A DNA stretch of 59,087 nt from Tethybacter castelli. Its GTDB lineage: Bacteria; Pseudomonadota; Gammaproteobacteria; Tethybacterales; Tethybacteraceae. The notes below the pieces were generated by a model. That model saw nothing but the letters and a program-made list of their open reading frames with translations. It was not told where the DNA came from and searched no databases. Location: positions 1 to 59,087 of the forward strand of contig JAZHEJ010000061.1 of assembly GCA_036679665.1 (NCBI GenBank), read 5' to 3'. Within the stretch, counting starts at the first letter, position 1. Each line of letters starts with the position of its first letter. The position numbers and the translations under genes are program-made. This document shows positions 17,631 to 26,952 of this stretch, piece after piece.

Positions 17631-18974
17631 ATGAACAGCCCCGTTTTGTCTACAAATATGGACGCTGAACAGCAAAAAAATTTGTCGGTTACGGAATTGG
17701 TGCAGATGAGCAACGAGCATCTAAAGCAGCTTTGGAAACACCCGGTTTCGGTCGTTGGGGAGCTGTCCAATGTACGCAGTTATGCTTCCGGGCACATTTA
17801 TTTGACTCTCAAAGACAGTTCTGCCGAAATATCCGGTGTGATGTTTGCCAGTTATGCCGCTAATCTCACTACCGACCCTAAGGAAGGCGACGCAGTTGTC
17901 GTGCGATGTCAGCCAACCATTTATCCACCTAAAGGCCGATTTCAGATCGTTATCAGTCACATCGAACAACGTGGCGGCCAAGGCCAACTGTACGAAGAAT
18001 TTTTGCGCATCAAAGAGGATTTGCGCGACAAAGGTTGGTTCGCTGAAACACACAAAAAACAGATACCCAAATTTCCGCGTCGAATCGGCGTCGTGGTGTC
18101 ACAGCAAGGCGCCGCCAAGCGCGACGTATGCATCACCTTGCGCAAACGCTTCCCGCTTGCAACCGTGATCATCTTTCCCGCGCCAGCCCAAGGACACGAT
18201 GCACCCGCCAAAATTAGCGTGGCCATAAACAGCGCCGGTTCTCAAAATTGCGACGTTCTGCTTGTTTGCCGGGGTGGCGGGTCGTTTGAGGATCTGCACG
18301 CCTACAACGACATTCAAGTCGCCAAAGCTATTTACGCCTCGGAAATTCCAATCATCACCGGAGTCGGTCATCAAACTGACGAAACCATCGCCGATTTTGT
18401 TGCTGATTTGCGCGCCCCCACCCCAACAGGCGCGGCGGTAGCCGCGGTGCCGGATCGCGAAGAACTATTGCAACGGGTGGCAGATTTAGCACAACGATGC
18501 CGCAAAGCTTGCTTTGAAAAAATTAATTTTGCCGGAGAGCGAATTGACGACTGTATCCAAGACCTTCGCACCGTGGCTCAACAGCAAGCGCAAATTTCTC
18601 GCTTGCGCATGGGAATTTTGCTCCAAGCCAGGCAACGTTTGCTAGCCTATGTGCGCTCAATGCAAAATTACGTCCAGCGCATCGACCAATTGACCGCATC
18701 GTTGTTAAAGGTTCGTCGACAGCTATGCAAACACCACACCGGACAACTAAATCACTTGCAACAGCGCTTAGACAGCCTGGATCCACGTCGTACGTTACAA
18801 CGCGGTTATGCGATATTAACCGACGCTCACGGTAAGGTATTAAGTTATGCCGACCAGTTGCCGGCCGGCACCGCGGCCGTCCTAGAGCTCCAAGACGGAG
18901 CGGTCGATACGGTAGTGGGCGAAAAAACTACAAGTAAACTTAGGTTATCCGATGACCTCTCAACTTCTTCCTAG
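17631..18974 (+). CDS. xseA: Exodeoxyribonuclease VII large subunit
   Basis: A 447-residue nuclease subunit. An OB-fold N-terminus (VSVVGELSNVRSYASGHIYL, about 40-60) leads to the XseA catalytic domain with GVVVSQQGAAKRDV, CRGGGSFEDLHAYND and GVGHQTDETIADFVADLRA. A helical C-terminal coiled coil (about 290-400) follows. The usual GHETD reads GHQTD here; the flanking His and Asp are intact. It degrades single-stranded DNA with XseB, which is not in the window. The 3' end overlaps moaA by 23 bases. Confidence 0.93.
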   Translation: MNSPVLSTNMDAEQQKNLSVTELVQMSNEHLKQLWKHPVSVVGELSNVRSYASGHIYLTLKDSSAEISGVMFASYAANLTTDPKEGDAVVVRCQPTIYPPKGRFQIVISHIEQRGGQGQLYEEFLRIKEDLRDKGWFAETHKKQIPKFPRRIGVVVSQQGAAKRDVCITLRKRFPLATVIIFPAPAQGHDAPAKISVAINSAGSQNCDVLLVCRGGGSFEDLHAYNDIQVAKAIYASEIPIITGVGHQTDETIADFVADLRAPTPTGAAVAAVPDREELLQRVADLAQRCRKACFEKINFAGERIDDCIQDLRTVAQQQAQISRLRMGILLQARQRLLAYVRSMQNYVQRIDQLTASLLKVRRQLCKHHTGQLNHLQQRLDSLDPRRTLQRGYAILTDAHGKVLSYADQLPAGTAAVLELQDGAVDTVVGEKTTSKLRLSDDLSTSS

Positions 18975-19962
18975 CCCGCCAAAGACGCTTATCGACCAGC
19001 ACGGTAGGCAGATCCCCTACCTGCGGCTGTCGGTAACCGATCGCTGTGATCTGCGCTGCCGTTACTGTTTGCCTGAGCGTCCTGATTTTCTGCCCAAAAG
19101 TGAAATTCTGAGTTTAGAACAATTGTTGTTTGTCGTCGAACAGTGTACGGCGCTAGGAATATCCAAGATCCGTATCACCGGTGGCGAACCGTTGGTAAGG
19201 CGCGACCTGCTATGGCTCTTAGAGCGCATCGGCGCGCTTGACAATTGCGCTGAACTGGTAATAACCACCAATGGCACTCAGCTGACAAAGTACGCATCAG
19301 CTCTCAAGCAAGCCGGGGTAAAGCGACTCAACGTGTCGTTGGATACGCTTTGTCCGCACAAATTTCACCAGCTGACCCGCAATAATATTCAGCATGAGCA
19401 TATCCTGGCCGGAATCGCCGCCGCGAGCAAAGCGGAATTTGCCGGTTTGAAGATCAATACCGTGCTGATGCGCGGTTTTAACGATGATGAATTATGCGAT
19501 CTTGTCGAATTTGCCATGCGTCATAATGCTGACATCAGCTTTATTGAGGAAATGCCCATTGGCATTATCGGCCGCGACCGAAAGCTCCATCAACTCGACT
19601 CGTTTACGACCGAATCGATATTAAGTTCTCGCTTCATGCTTACCCCGAGCAATCATAATTCCGGTGGCCCGGCCAGCTACTGGAAAGTGGGCGGGAGCTC
19701 AACGAAGATCGGTATGATCGCTCCTCATACCCGCAATTTTTGTACCAACTGCAACCGCGTAAGGATAACGTGTCAAGGTAATTTGTATCCCTGCTTAGGC
19801 CACGATCAGCATACCAAACTTGCCCCCGCGATTCGCGCCCGCGACGAGCGACAGTTTCGTGAACTACTTTTTTCCGCTCTTGCGACCAAGCCGGAAAGCC
19901 ATCAGTTTGATATCGGCGGCACCACAAATGTACTTCGTTACATGGCTGTAACCGGCGGTTAG
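18952..19962 (+). CDS. moaA: GTP 3',8-cyclase (MoaA)
   Basis: A 336-residue radical-SAM enzyme that converts GTP to 3',8-cyclo-7,8-dihydro-GTP, the first molybdenum-cofactor step. The N-terminal cluster motif is CDLRCRYC. ITGGEPLVRRDL and TTNGTQL follow. The C-terminal second cluster is CTNCNRVRITCQGNLYPC, and the protein ends in the conserved Gly-Gly. The start lies inside the xseA end. mogA at 38180 is another Moco gene; moaC, moaD and moaE are not in this window. Confidence 0.95.
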   Translation: MTSQLLPSPPKTLIDQHGRQIPYLRLSVTDRCDLRCRYCLPERPDFLPKSEILSLEQLLFVVEQCTALGISKIRITGGEPLVRRDLLWLLERIGALDNCAELVITTNGTQLTKYASALKQAGVKRLNVSLDTLCPHKFHQLTRNNIQHEHILAGIAAASKAEFAGLKINTVLMRGFNDDELCDLVEFAMRHNADISFIEEMPIGIIGRDRKLHQLDSFTTESILSSRFMLTPSNHNSGGPASYWKVGGSSTKIGMIAPHTRNFCTNCNRVRITCQGNLYPCLGHDQHTKLAPAIRARDERQFRELLFSALATKPESHQFDIGGTTNVLRYMAVTGG

Positions 19963-19972
19963 CGCCTCACCG

Positions 19973-21052
19973 TTATTCGCCGTTCGGCAAATAAGCAGTT
20001 CCGCGCATCAACATGCGGGCGGTGCGAACCACACTTGCGCTTTTAGGCGTTAGTTTGTCATCGGTTTTACTAAATGACATGCCCAACGCCATGGTGCCCA
20101 CGATATGTTCAATAACAAATTCTTCGCGGCCGGCGATCACCTGCTCCATCTGTTGCGCACAGTTTGCCGCGGTGGATCCTGGAACCGCGGCGGCATAGCC
20201 GAGCGCGATGGCTCCGGTAACCGCCATGGACCTGTGCATATTATGAGGCGTAAAGTAGCGCACGGCTAGATTGGCATCGGTACGCGAAGGAGCGACTACC
20301 GCTATCTTGGGTAATACGCTGGAACGATCATAATCCATTCCCGATATACGTTGCACCTGATCACGCAAATCCAAGATTTGGCTAATCATCTCACGTTTAT
20401 TCATATCCCGGAAGCTAGGCAACTTATCCCATCCTAGTTGCGCAGCCGGTATGATCAGCACCGGAATGGTTGCGTTAACCAGCGATATATCCACCCCGTT
20501 TATCCGATCACACACATTGCCGGTAGGCCATAATTTGTCATCAATAACCGGTCCGACATTCAAATAACGAATCCGAATCGGAGCGCCGAAATTAGGCACT
20601 CCTGGTATTTCATGCTTGCCTTCATAAGTTAATTTACCGGCCGGGGTCTGCAAAATCACCTCCACTTGACTTCCTAGATTAATGTCATTGATCCTTAGTA
20701 AAGTCTCAGGGTCAGTGGCGGGCACCATCCCGGTTTCAATCGCGAACGGACCAACCGCGGCAAGCATGTTGCCGCAAACGGCACGGGTGTCGACGCCGCG
20801 GCCCGGTTGGATCTGCATAAACTGGTAATCAAGATCCGCGTCTGTTCGCGCGGAAATCCCGACTAGCGCCGACTTGGAATTCAAAGGATGGCCTCCCCCC
20901 AAGCCGTCAGCTTGAAAAGTGTCGCCACCTAGTAGCTTGATCAGCATCGCTGAACGCGACTTGGTACTTTCCGGGAGGTTGTCGGCGCAGATCACGATTC
21001 CTTTGGAAGTGCCCCCACGCATCAATGCGCATTCGATTTTGTGCCCCACCAC
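19973..21052 (-). CDS. PrpF-family protein (aconitate isomerase / 4-oxalomesaconate tautomerase-like)
   Basis: A 359-residue diaminopimelate-epimerase-fold protein. CALMRGGTSKGIV at the N-terminus, DGLGGGHPLNSKSALV, the active-site VCGNMLAAVGPFA and the C-terminal MRGTAYLPNGE are typical of PrpF/GalD. Members isomerise tricarboxylic or dicarboxylic acids by proton shift. A GTG start at 21052 is used. It follows a TctC-type binding protein and an AbrB-family membrane protein on the same strand, suggesting uptake and isomerisation of a carboxylate. The substrate is not readable. Confidence 0.8.
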   Translation of the reverse strand: MVGHKIECALMRGGTSKGIVICADNLPESTKSRSAMLIKLLGGDTFQADGLGGGHPLNSKSALVGISARTDADLDYQFMQIQPGRGVDTRAVCGNMLAAVGPFAIETGMVPATDPETLLRINDINLGSQVEVILQTPAGKLTYEGKHEIPGVPNFGAPIRIRYLNVGPVIDDKLWPTGNVCDRINGVDISLVNATIPVLIIPAAQLGWDKLPSFRDMNKREMISQILDLRDQVQRISGMDYDRSSVLPKIAVVAPSRTDANLAVRYFTPHNMHRSMAVTGAIALGYAAAVPGSTAANCAQQMEQVIAGREEFVIEHIVGTMALGMSFSKTDDKLTPKSASVVRTARMLMRGTAYLPNGE

Positions 21053-21074
21053 CAGGTTTCGTGTTAAGTAATAA

Positions 21075-22166
21075 CTAGATTGTGATCTTAAACTTTTCTT
21101 TTACCCAGTTTTTATACCAGTCGCGCACCGTCGGTGATATCTGGGTAGCGTCGCGCATCAGCTTTTGAGCCGTGTCGCCCGTGTATTGGGCATACTTGCC
21201 CAACACCTCTTTGCGCGCCGGTGGCATTACGCTTTCGTCATCAATGATGTCTTCAATCGCGGTAATGTACGCTTGTTTGACTTCAGGATCAATGTTATTG
21301 GGCACAATCAACATTTTTTGAGAAGGAAATCCGGCTTCAAAAAATTCACGCCAGACATCAAACATCACACCGCTAGGCACATCGCCGTTATGGTGTTTTT
21401 GATAATATTCAATAAAAGTGGGGTATTGAGGAAATGTGGTGTCGCGTACTATTTCCCCATTTTCAGACAACATACCCAGGCTAAACACCACTTTTGCCTT
21501 ACCGTCGTCAATCAACGGAATAACGTTGTTCAGATATGCGATCGTAGTTTCAATATCGACATCGGTAAGGCCCATGTCTAATGAGCGCAACTTGGCGCTG
21601 GAACCGCTGGCGCCGAAATCAGCGCTGTATTCCAGGCCGAGAATTTCCATGCTCATCATCAGCAAAGCTCCCATCTGGGAAGGCCCTTGCAATAAGATGC
21701 GATTGTTTTGTCCGGCGATAAGATTATCGGCATCGTCAACAAATTCCGGCCGAGCCACCACCACCCCTCCGGTTCCAGAGATCAACATGGCCTGCCAATC
21801 AGTAAAATCATATTCCACCCTGCTGTCTCCCAGCAAATAGGGAAACAATACTGAAACCGAAGAAGCTAGAAGCGTCAAGCCGTCATCTTGCGCGGTACGA
21901 GCAAACTGGTTGGCGCCCTTGGTGGAACCGCCGCCGACAATATTGCGAACTTCGATTTTTGGCTTACCCGGAAGTCGTTCCGCAATCAAAGGAGCCCAAA
22001 ATCTGGCCCAGCGATCGGTACCTCCACCAGCCTTAAACGGAACCAACAATTCAATTTTCTTGCCGGCGAAAGAAACTTCAGCTTGGGCGTGTTCGCCACC
22101 TACCCCCGTTCCGATAATTAGCGCGGATATCCAAACAATAAAACGACTACTAAACGATTTCATCAC
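21075..22166 (-). CDS. TctC/Bug-type periplasmic solute-binding protein
   Basis: A 363-residue exported protein. A signal peptide (about 1-29, FIVWISALIIGTGVGGEHAQA) leads to the tripartite tricarboxylate-transporter receptor fold, with KIELLVPFKAGGGTDRWARF at the ligand entrance and VVGGG-like RNIVGGGSTKGANQFA. It is slightly longer than most Bug proteins (about 320). No TctA or TctB gene is adjacent; an AbrB-family protein is upstream instead. It would bind a carboxylic acid in the periplasm. Confidence 0.78.
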   Translation of the reverse strand: MMKSFSSRFIVWISALIIGTGVGGEHAQAEVSFAGKKIELLVPFKAGGGTDRWARFWAPLIAERLPGKPKIEVRNIVGGGSTKGANQFARTAQDDGLTLLASSVSVLFPYLLGDSRVEYDFTDWQAMLISGTGGVVVARPEFVDDADNLIAGQNNRILLQGPSQMGALLMMSMEILGLEYSADFGASGSSAKLRSLDMGLTDVDIETTIAYLNNVIPLIDDGKAKVVFSLGMLSENGEIVRDTTFPQYPTFIEYYQKHHNGDVPSGVMFDVWREFFEAGFPSQKMLIVPNNIDPEVKQAYITAIEDIIDDESVMPPARKEVLGKYAQYTGDTAQKLMRDATQISPTVRDWYKNWVKEKFKITI

Positions 22167-22219
22167 AAAAAAACCTGAATTCTGATTTTAATACCAAATA
22201 TATATTATCAGGATTATTA

Positions 22220-23260
22220 TTAACAAGTTGTTGCTTTAGTGATTTTATAAAAAGATAATAAAAAAGGAAAAATAAGCAAGATAAAAGTCACTCGCACTAA
22301 ATGATGCAAAACCACAAACGGAGCTTCGATATTCATGGCGACTGCGATCAGACTAACTTCCGATACCCCGCCGGGTACCAACGCGAGAATTAAAGGTAGC
22401 AACTCAAAATCGAGCACCAAAGACAAAATCCAGGCCGCTAACACCGAACTGCCGATCAAAAATATACTCAAACCGATTCCGGCCAAAAGATATTTGCCAA
22501 ATTTAACTCCTCGCAACTCACCCCACCGCAGCCCCACTGAGACTCCAAGAATAACCAACGCGCCCGCCAAGGGAAATTCCGGAAGCGTAAAATGGGTTAT
22601 CGAAAAAACCTGCAGGACCGCTCCGGCCACGAACGGTACCATCATGCATAAGATGGGTAGCTTGAACATCATTCCGATGATCAGACCAACCAGCATTATC
22701 AACGTGGCGTACTCGAAGTCGCGTATTGCAACCAAAGGCTCATCCACCGGTTTCATACCCAGATAGGTAGTGGTAAACGATACCAGCCCGATCACCAGCA
22801 ACACTCTTATCAACTGCACAAATGAAACAAATGCCACATCGCCTCGATATTGGCCGGCAATCACAAGCATGGTCGAAAACCCTCCTGGTACCGAAGCTGT
22901 GATCGCCGATACTTTGTCGCAACCCACCCACTTGCGCATCGCGTAAGTGGCCACTAAGGTTTCAATCAACACCAACGTCAACATTGCCGGCAAAGTGACC
23001 GCCGATTTGCCCAACCAGTTAAGCACATCAGGACGGAAGCTTTCAGCCAGATACACGCCGATCACCGCCATTACCGCATAGCGGAACCAGCCGGGCATGT
23101 ACAAACGCGCACCGGCGATCGTCGCCATGCCGACCGCGATAATCGCGCCGACCATCCAACCTAACGGAATATGGCCCAGTTCCGCAAGCCATCCTCCTCC
23201 CGCTCCCAACGCGATCGTGACCAATCCTTTTCGGAGCTTGAATAAGATATTTACCGACAT
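22220..23260 (-). CDS. AbrB-family integral membrane protein
   Basis: A 346-residue protein with about 9-10 TM helices in two repeats (GWLAELGHIPLGWMVGAIIA near the start; LAGALVILGVSVGLRW later). TASVPGGFSTMLVIA and LALVPGGVSEVSLIAVA are the paired PGG motifs of the AbrB family (Pfam PF05145, sometimes mislabelled ammonia monooxygenase). The transport function is not established in general. It is the first gene of a three-gene minus-strand set with the TctC-type and PrpF-family genes, so a transport partnership is an inference. Confidence 0.8.
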   Translation of the reverse strand: MSVNILFKLRKGLVTIALGAGGGWLAELGHIPLGWMVGAIIAVGMATIAGARLYMPGWFRYAVMAVIGVYLAESFRPDVLNWLGKSAVTLPAMLTLVLIETLVATYAMRKWVGCDKVSAITASVPGGFSTMLVIAGQYRGDVAFVSFVQLIRVLLVIGLVSFTTTYLGMKPVDEPLVAIRDFEYATLIMLVGLIIGMMFKLPILCMMVPFVAGAVLQVFSITHFTLPEFPLAGALVILGVSVGLRWGELRGVKFGKYLLAGIGLSIFLIGSSVLAAWILSLVLDFELLPLILALVPGGVSEVSLIAVAMNIEAPFVVLHHLVRVTFILLIFPFLLSFYKITKATTC

Positions 23261-23364
23261 CTACCAGTGATTAATATAAAAACGCAAACTATAACCGCAA
23301 ATTACTAATGCCCAACCTGTACGGCAAACAGTAATAAAATGCTAGCTAAACTATAACTTTCAAC

Positions 23365-24360
23365 ATGGCTATGGAAATCAAACCAAAATTTAAAGCTTGG
23401 TTAATCAATTCGCACGAAAGCACCCGTACTCAGCTAGTTGAATTAACTCCTGACGATCTGCCACTTGGTGAAGTAACTGTCAAGGTTGAATATTCAACGA
23501 TAAATTACAAAGACGCCGCCGCGATTTCCGGATCAGGGCAAATTATACGCATTGACAAATGTGTTCCCGGAATTGATTTTGCCGGGACAGTAATTTCTTG
23601 CGCCAACGGTGCCTTTCAGCCTGGCGACGCAGTTATCGGCGGTGGTCAGCAAATCGGCGAAGCGCGCTACGGCGGGCTGGCTGAATATGTACGAGCTCCG
23701 GTTGCAGCGTTGGTACCTATGCCGGCAGGTATGGACTCGGCCCAAGCAATGAAATTCGGAACCGCCGGATTGACCGCCGGACTATCGATGGAATGGCTAG
23801 AGGCAACCGGCAAACTGCACAAGCCCGCGGATATTCTGGTAACCAGCGTCGGGGGCGGAGTAGGCGGTTTCAGCGCGGCGCTGGTGGGTTCATTCGGACA
23901 TAACCTGCATGCGGTCACCCGCCCGGCCAAACATGACTATGCGATGAGTTTCGGTGCGAAAAGCGTAATTGATCGCGCAACATTTTCGGCTGATAACAAA
24001 GCGCTTTCGGAAGCGCGTTGGGATGCGGGAATCGATACCGCGGGCGGACCGGTACTGGCTGCTTTGCTCTCTCAGCTCAAATCCAATGCCGTGGCGACCT
24101 GTTGCGGTATCACCGCCGGCGCCGCGCTGAACACCACGGTAATGCCGTTTATATTACGGGGCGTTTGTCTCCAAGGCATTAACTCAGCAGAAGTACCAGC
24201 CCAGCGCCGTAGCGAAGTATGGGCAATGCTTTTAAAACACACATCGGTACTTGAACAAGTCGGAATCCAAGAAATTCCCATCGAAGAGGTTGCCCGGGGT
24301 GCCAACGATCTTATTCAAGGCAAAATTTTGGGCCGTCTGTTAGTCAAGATAGCTGCGTAG
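23365..24360 (+). CDS. acuI: AcuI/YhdH-type quinone oxidoreductase (acrylyl-CoA reductase-like)
   Basis: A 331-residue medium-chain dehydrogenase/reductase. STINYKDAAAISG, VPGIDFAGTV and GDAVIGGG near the N-terminus fit AcuI/YhdH. The Rossmann motif SVGGGVGGFSAAL is at about 153-165 (usually TGAxGGVG). No zinc ligands are seen. AcuI reduces acryloyl-CoA to propionyl-CoA with NADPH in DMSP or 3-hydroxypropionate metabolism. It is divergent from the AbrB gene and lies 5 bases before the broken MBL gene. Confidence 0.8.
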   Translation: MAMEIKPKFKAWLINSHESTRTQLVELTPDDLPLGEVTVKVEYSTINYKDAAAISGSGQIIRIDKCVPGIDFAGTVISCANGAFQPGDAVIGGGQQIGEARYGGLAEYVRAPVAALVPMPAGMDSAQAMKFGTAGLTAGLSMEWLEATGKLHKPADILVTSVGGGVGGFSAALVGSFGHNLHAVTRPAKHDYAMSFGAKSVIDRATFSADNKALSEARWDAGIDTAGGPVLAALLSQLKSNAVATCCGITAGAALNTTVMPFILRGVCLQGINSAEVPAQRRSEVWAMLLKHTSVLEQVGIQEIPIEEVARGANDLIQGKILGRLLVKIAA

Positions 24361-24364
24361 ACTT

Positions 24365-25148
24365 GTGAATATATCTCCTTCTTTTCCAAATCTGATCGAT
24401 TTGGGCGGTGGTTGGTATCGGATCGAAAGTGGTTATCACTATCCGGGACACGATGCAATCTTTCTGTGCAAATGCGACGATGAGGTAGCGGTTTTTGACG
24501 CCGGTACCGATGTTTCGATAACGCGCGTGGTCGCGGCGCTAAAGCAACTGGATATTGCTTTGTCCGCGGTGAAATTCGTATTGATTTCTCACGCGCATCT
24601 TGATCATTGCGGCGGAGCCGGCGCCCTGCTTGAGCGCCTGCCCAATGCCCAGTCCTATGCCAGTGTCGGTACCCGGACACACCTTCGACCATATCGCGGT
24701 AATCGACCAGGTTGCGGACTGTATTTTTGCCGGCGACACTTTCGGAGTATTTTTGCCTCCTGAATTTGGTTTGCCTGAAATCCTGCGCATTCCGGCCGCG
24801 CCCACTCAATTTGCCCCTGATCGATGGAAAAACTCAATCAAGCGCCTCGTCGAATTCGGTACCAAACGCGTGTTTGCGACCCATTACGGAGAAATATCCG
24901 GTGACCTTAACCTCAAAGCCGACCAACTGTGCGCTGAGCTCGATTGGTTTGTCGAGTTGGCGCGCAAGACGCGCGGGCACGCCGAACCGGAAGCGTTCAT
25001 AAAAAGCGAAATCACCAAACGCTGGCTAGACAGTTTCGCTTTGACCGCCGCTGATATTCCCGAGCACTTGTACGCTATTGAATTAACTTTGTGCACCAAA
25101 GGAATTGCCTTGTGGATGGATCAACATCTTGACGACTACAGTTCTTGA
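24365..25148 (+). pseudogene. MBL-fold metallo-hydrolase, internal deletion and frameshift
   Basis: The first frame (GTG 24365) encodes an MBL N-terminus with the metal motif SHAHLDHCGG and continues to LPNAQSYAS. The rest of the domain resumes in another frame at about 24667 with VPGHTFDHIAVID, then FAGDTFG, and runs to TGA 25148. The segment normally found between these points (about 60 residues, linker before the PGH motif) is absent. An out-of-frame deletion therefore joins the two halves near 24660-24672. Both frames otherwise look conserved, so the event is recent or an assembly error. Confidence 0.8.
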
Positions 25149-26952
25149 CACAGGACCTTCCCCACCCCGGACCACACCACCGCGCCATCCTTTATTACGG
25201 CTAGTTGATTACTTCTGGCCGCAACTAAGTGGTGCGCAACGCCGGCGCATCGGTTATTCATGCACATTGCTTATCGCAATGCGTTGCGTGTCGTTAACGA
25301 TTCCTTGGGTACTTGGCAAACTAATCGCTGTCGCCGCTGAGCGAACCGGTGAAATTCTCGCGGTGATGATCGGTTTGGTAGCCGCATACGCCGCGTTGCA
25401 TATCATGCGGACTTTGTTTAACGAACTAAAAAATATCCTGTTTATTTCTATTGTTCAGCGCATGATGCGGATCATGTCGTTTGATCTGCTTAGCCATCTG
25501 CACCACCTGCCTTTAGCGTTTCATCTTAGCCGCCAAACCGGAGGTCTTGCCATCGCCATCGAGCGCGGGACCAAGTCAATCGAATTTTTGCTCAGTTCAG
25601 CTTTGTTTGGTTTTTTGCCACCGTTGCTCGAAGTCTTAGCGGTGGGTTTTATTTTCTGGGGTTTGTACGGGCTGCCTTATGCGGTGGCGATCGGCCTTAC
25701 GATCGTTTGCTACATTGTGTTTACGATTCTGGTTACCAAATGGCGTCTGAAGTTTCGTCGCCGCGTAAACGACGCGAACGAAACCGCCAACACGCGGGCG
25801 ATAGATTCTTTACTCAATCATGAGACGGTAAAAATATTCAGCGCCGAACAACGTGAAGTTGAACGCTATGACAACACCATGGCGCGCTACGAACAAGCCT
25901 CCATCGTCAACCAACGCACCTTGTCGCTGCTCAATCTAGGTCAAGCTTTGATCGCGACCGTGGGGCTGACCGCCACCTTACTGCTTGCCAGTTACGACAC
26001 CTCCGCCGGCCTCCTTGATGTCGGTGCCTTGGCCACCTTGAACGCGTACTTGTTGCAAGTGTTTTTACCACTCGGCTACCTGGGCGATATTTACCGTTCA
26101 ATCACCCGTTCACTCGTTGATATGGAAAAAATCTTTGATCTGCTTGATCAGCCTTCGAGTGTGGCGGATGATCCGGCTGCGCAAGACCTGCCGCCTGGCG
26201 CCGGTCAAATCGAACTTCGCAACGTGGCTTTGTCGTTGGGAGGACGTGCGGTTTTACACGACATTTCATTTACCGTTCCGGCCGGCAAACGCTACGCGCT
26301 GGTAGGTGAAACCGGGTCAGGCAAAACTTCAATTACTCGACTTCTAGCACGCTTGCTTGATCCGGACAGCGGCCAGATTTTTATCGACGGGCATAACATT
26401 CGCCAATTGACGCAGCTTAGCGTTCGCCGGGCGCTGGCTTTTGTTCCTCAGGATGTGGTGATGTTCAACGATTCTTTGCGCATGAACATCACGTTTGGCA
26501 AGCCCGACGCCACCGACGAAGAAATCGCCGAAGCCCTAACCACTTCCGGTCTTGACAAATTTGTCGCCGCTTTGCCTGACGGACTTGGCACTGAAGTCGG
26601 CGAACGCGGCTTGAAACTATCCGGCGGCGAGCGACAGCGACTCGCAATCGCCAGAGCCCTGCTCAAACATCCGCGGATTTTCGTACTTGACGAGGCCACC
26701 AGCGCGCTTGACATGCCCACTGAAACGCGAATTAAGCAAGCCATGGACACAGCCACCGCCAATCACACTACTTTGGTCATCGCGCACCGGCTGTCCACTG
26801 TCCGCGACTGTGATCGCATCTTCGTCCTTGACAGCGGTTACCTGGTCGAATCAGGCACCCATGATGAACTGCTCAAACAAGACGGTCTCTACGCTTTATC
26901 CTGGACTATCCAAAGCAAGCAGGCTGATCGAGTCGCGACCAGCGCCGCCTAA
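25129..26952 (+). CDS. ABC exporter, Atm1/HMT type (fused membrane and ATPase domains)
   Basis: About 607 residues. A six-TM ABC exporter domain (about 30-320) is followed by an ATPase with Walker A GETGSGKTS, Q-loop PQDVVMFNDSL, signature LSGGERQRLAIARALL, Walker B IFVLDEATSALD and H-switch IAHRLSTV. The membrane domain (ERGTKSIEFLLS, NHETVKIFSAE) resembles Atm1-type exporters of glutathione-linked compounds or Fe-S precursors. The start is uncertain: TTG 25105 or 25129 both overlap the broken MBL gene and no in-frame ATG exists nearby. It is convergent with tatC, with 4 bases overlapping. Confidence 0.85.
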   Translation: MTTTVLDTGPSPPRTTPPRHPLLRLVDYFWPQLSGAQRRRIGYSCTLLIAMRCVSLTIPWVLGKLIAVAAERTGEILAVMIGLVAAYAALHIMRTLFNELKNILFISIVQRMMRIMSFDLLSHLHHLPLAFHLSRQTGGLAIAIERGTKSIEFLLSSALFGFLPPLLEVLAVGFIFWGLYGLPYAVAIGLTIVCYIVFTILVTKWRLKFRRRVNDANETANTRAIDSLLNHETVKIFSAEQREVERYDNTMARYEQASIVNQRTLSLLNLGQALIATVGLTATLLLASYDTSAGLLDVGALATLNAYLLQVFLPLGYLGDIYRSITRSLVDMEKIFDLLDQPSSVADDPAAQDLPPGAGQIELRNVALSLGGRAVLHDISFTVPAGKRYALVGETGSGKTSITRLLARLLDPDSGQIFIDGHNIRQLTQLSVRRALAFVPQDVVMFNDSLRMNITFGKPDATDEEIAEALTTSGLDKFVAALPDGLGTEVGERGLKLSGGERQRLAIARALLKHPRIFVLDEATSALDMPTETRIKQAMDTATANHTTLVIAHRLSTVRDCDRIFVLDSGYLVESGTHDELLKQDGLYALSWTIQSKQADRVATSAA

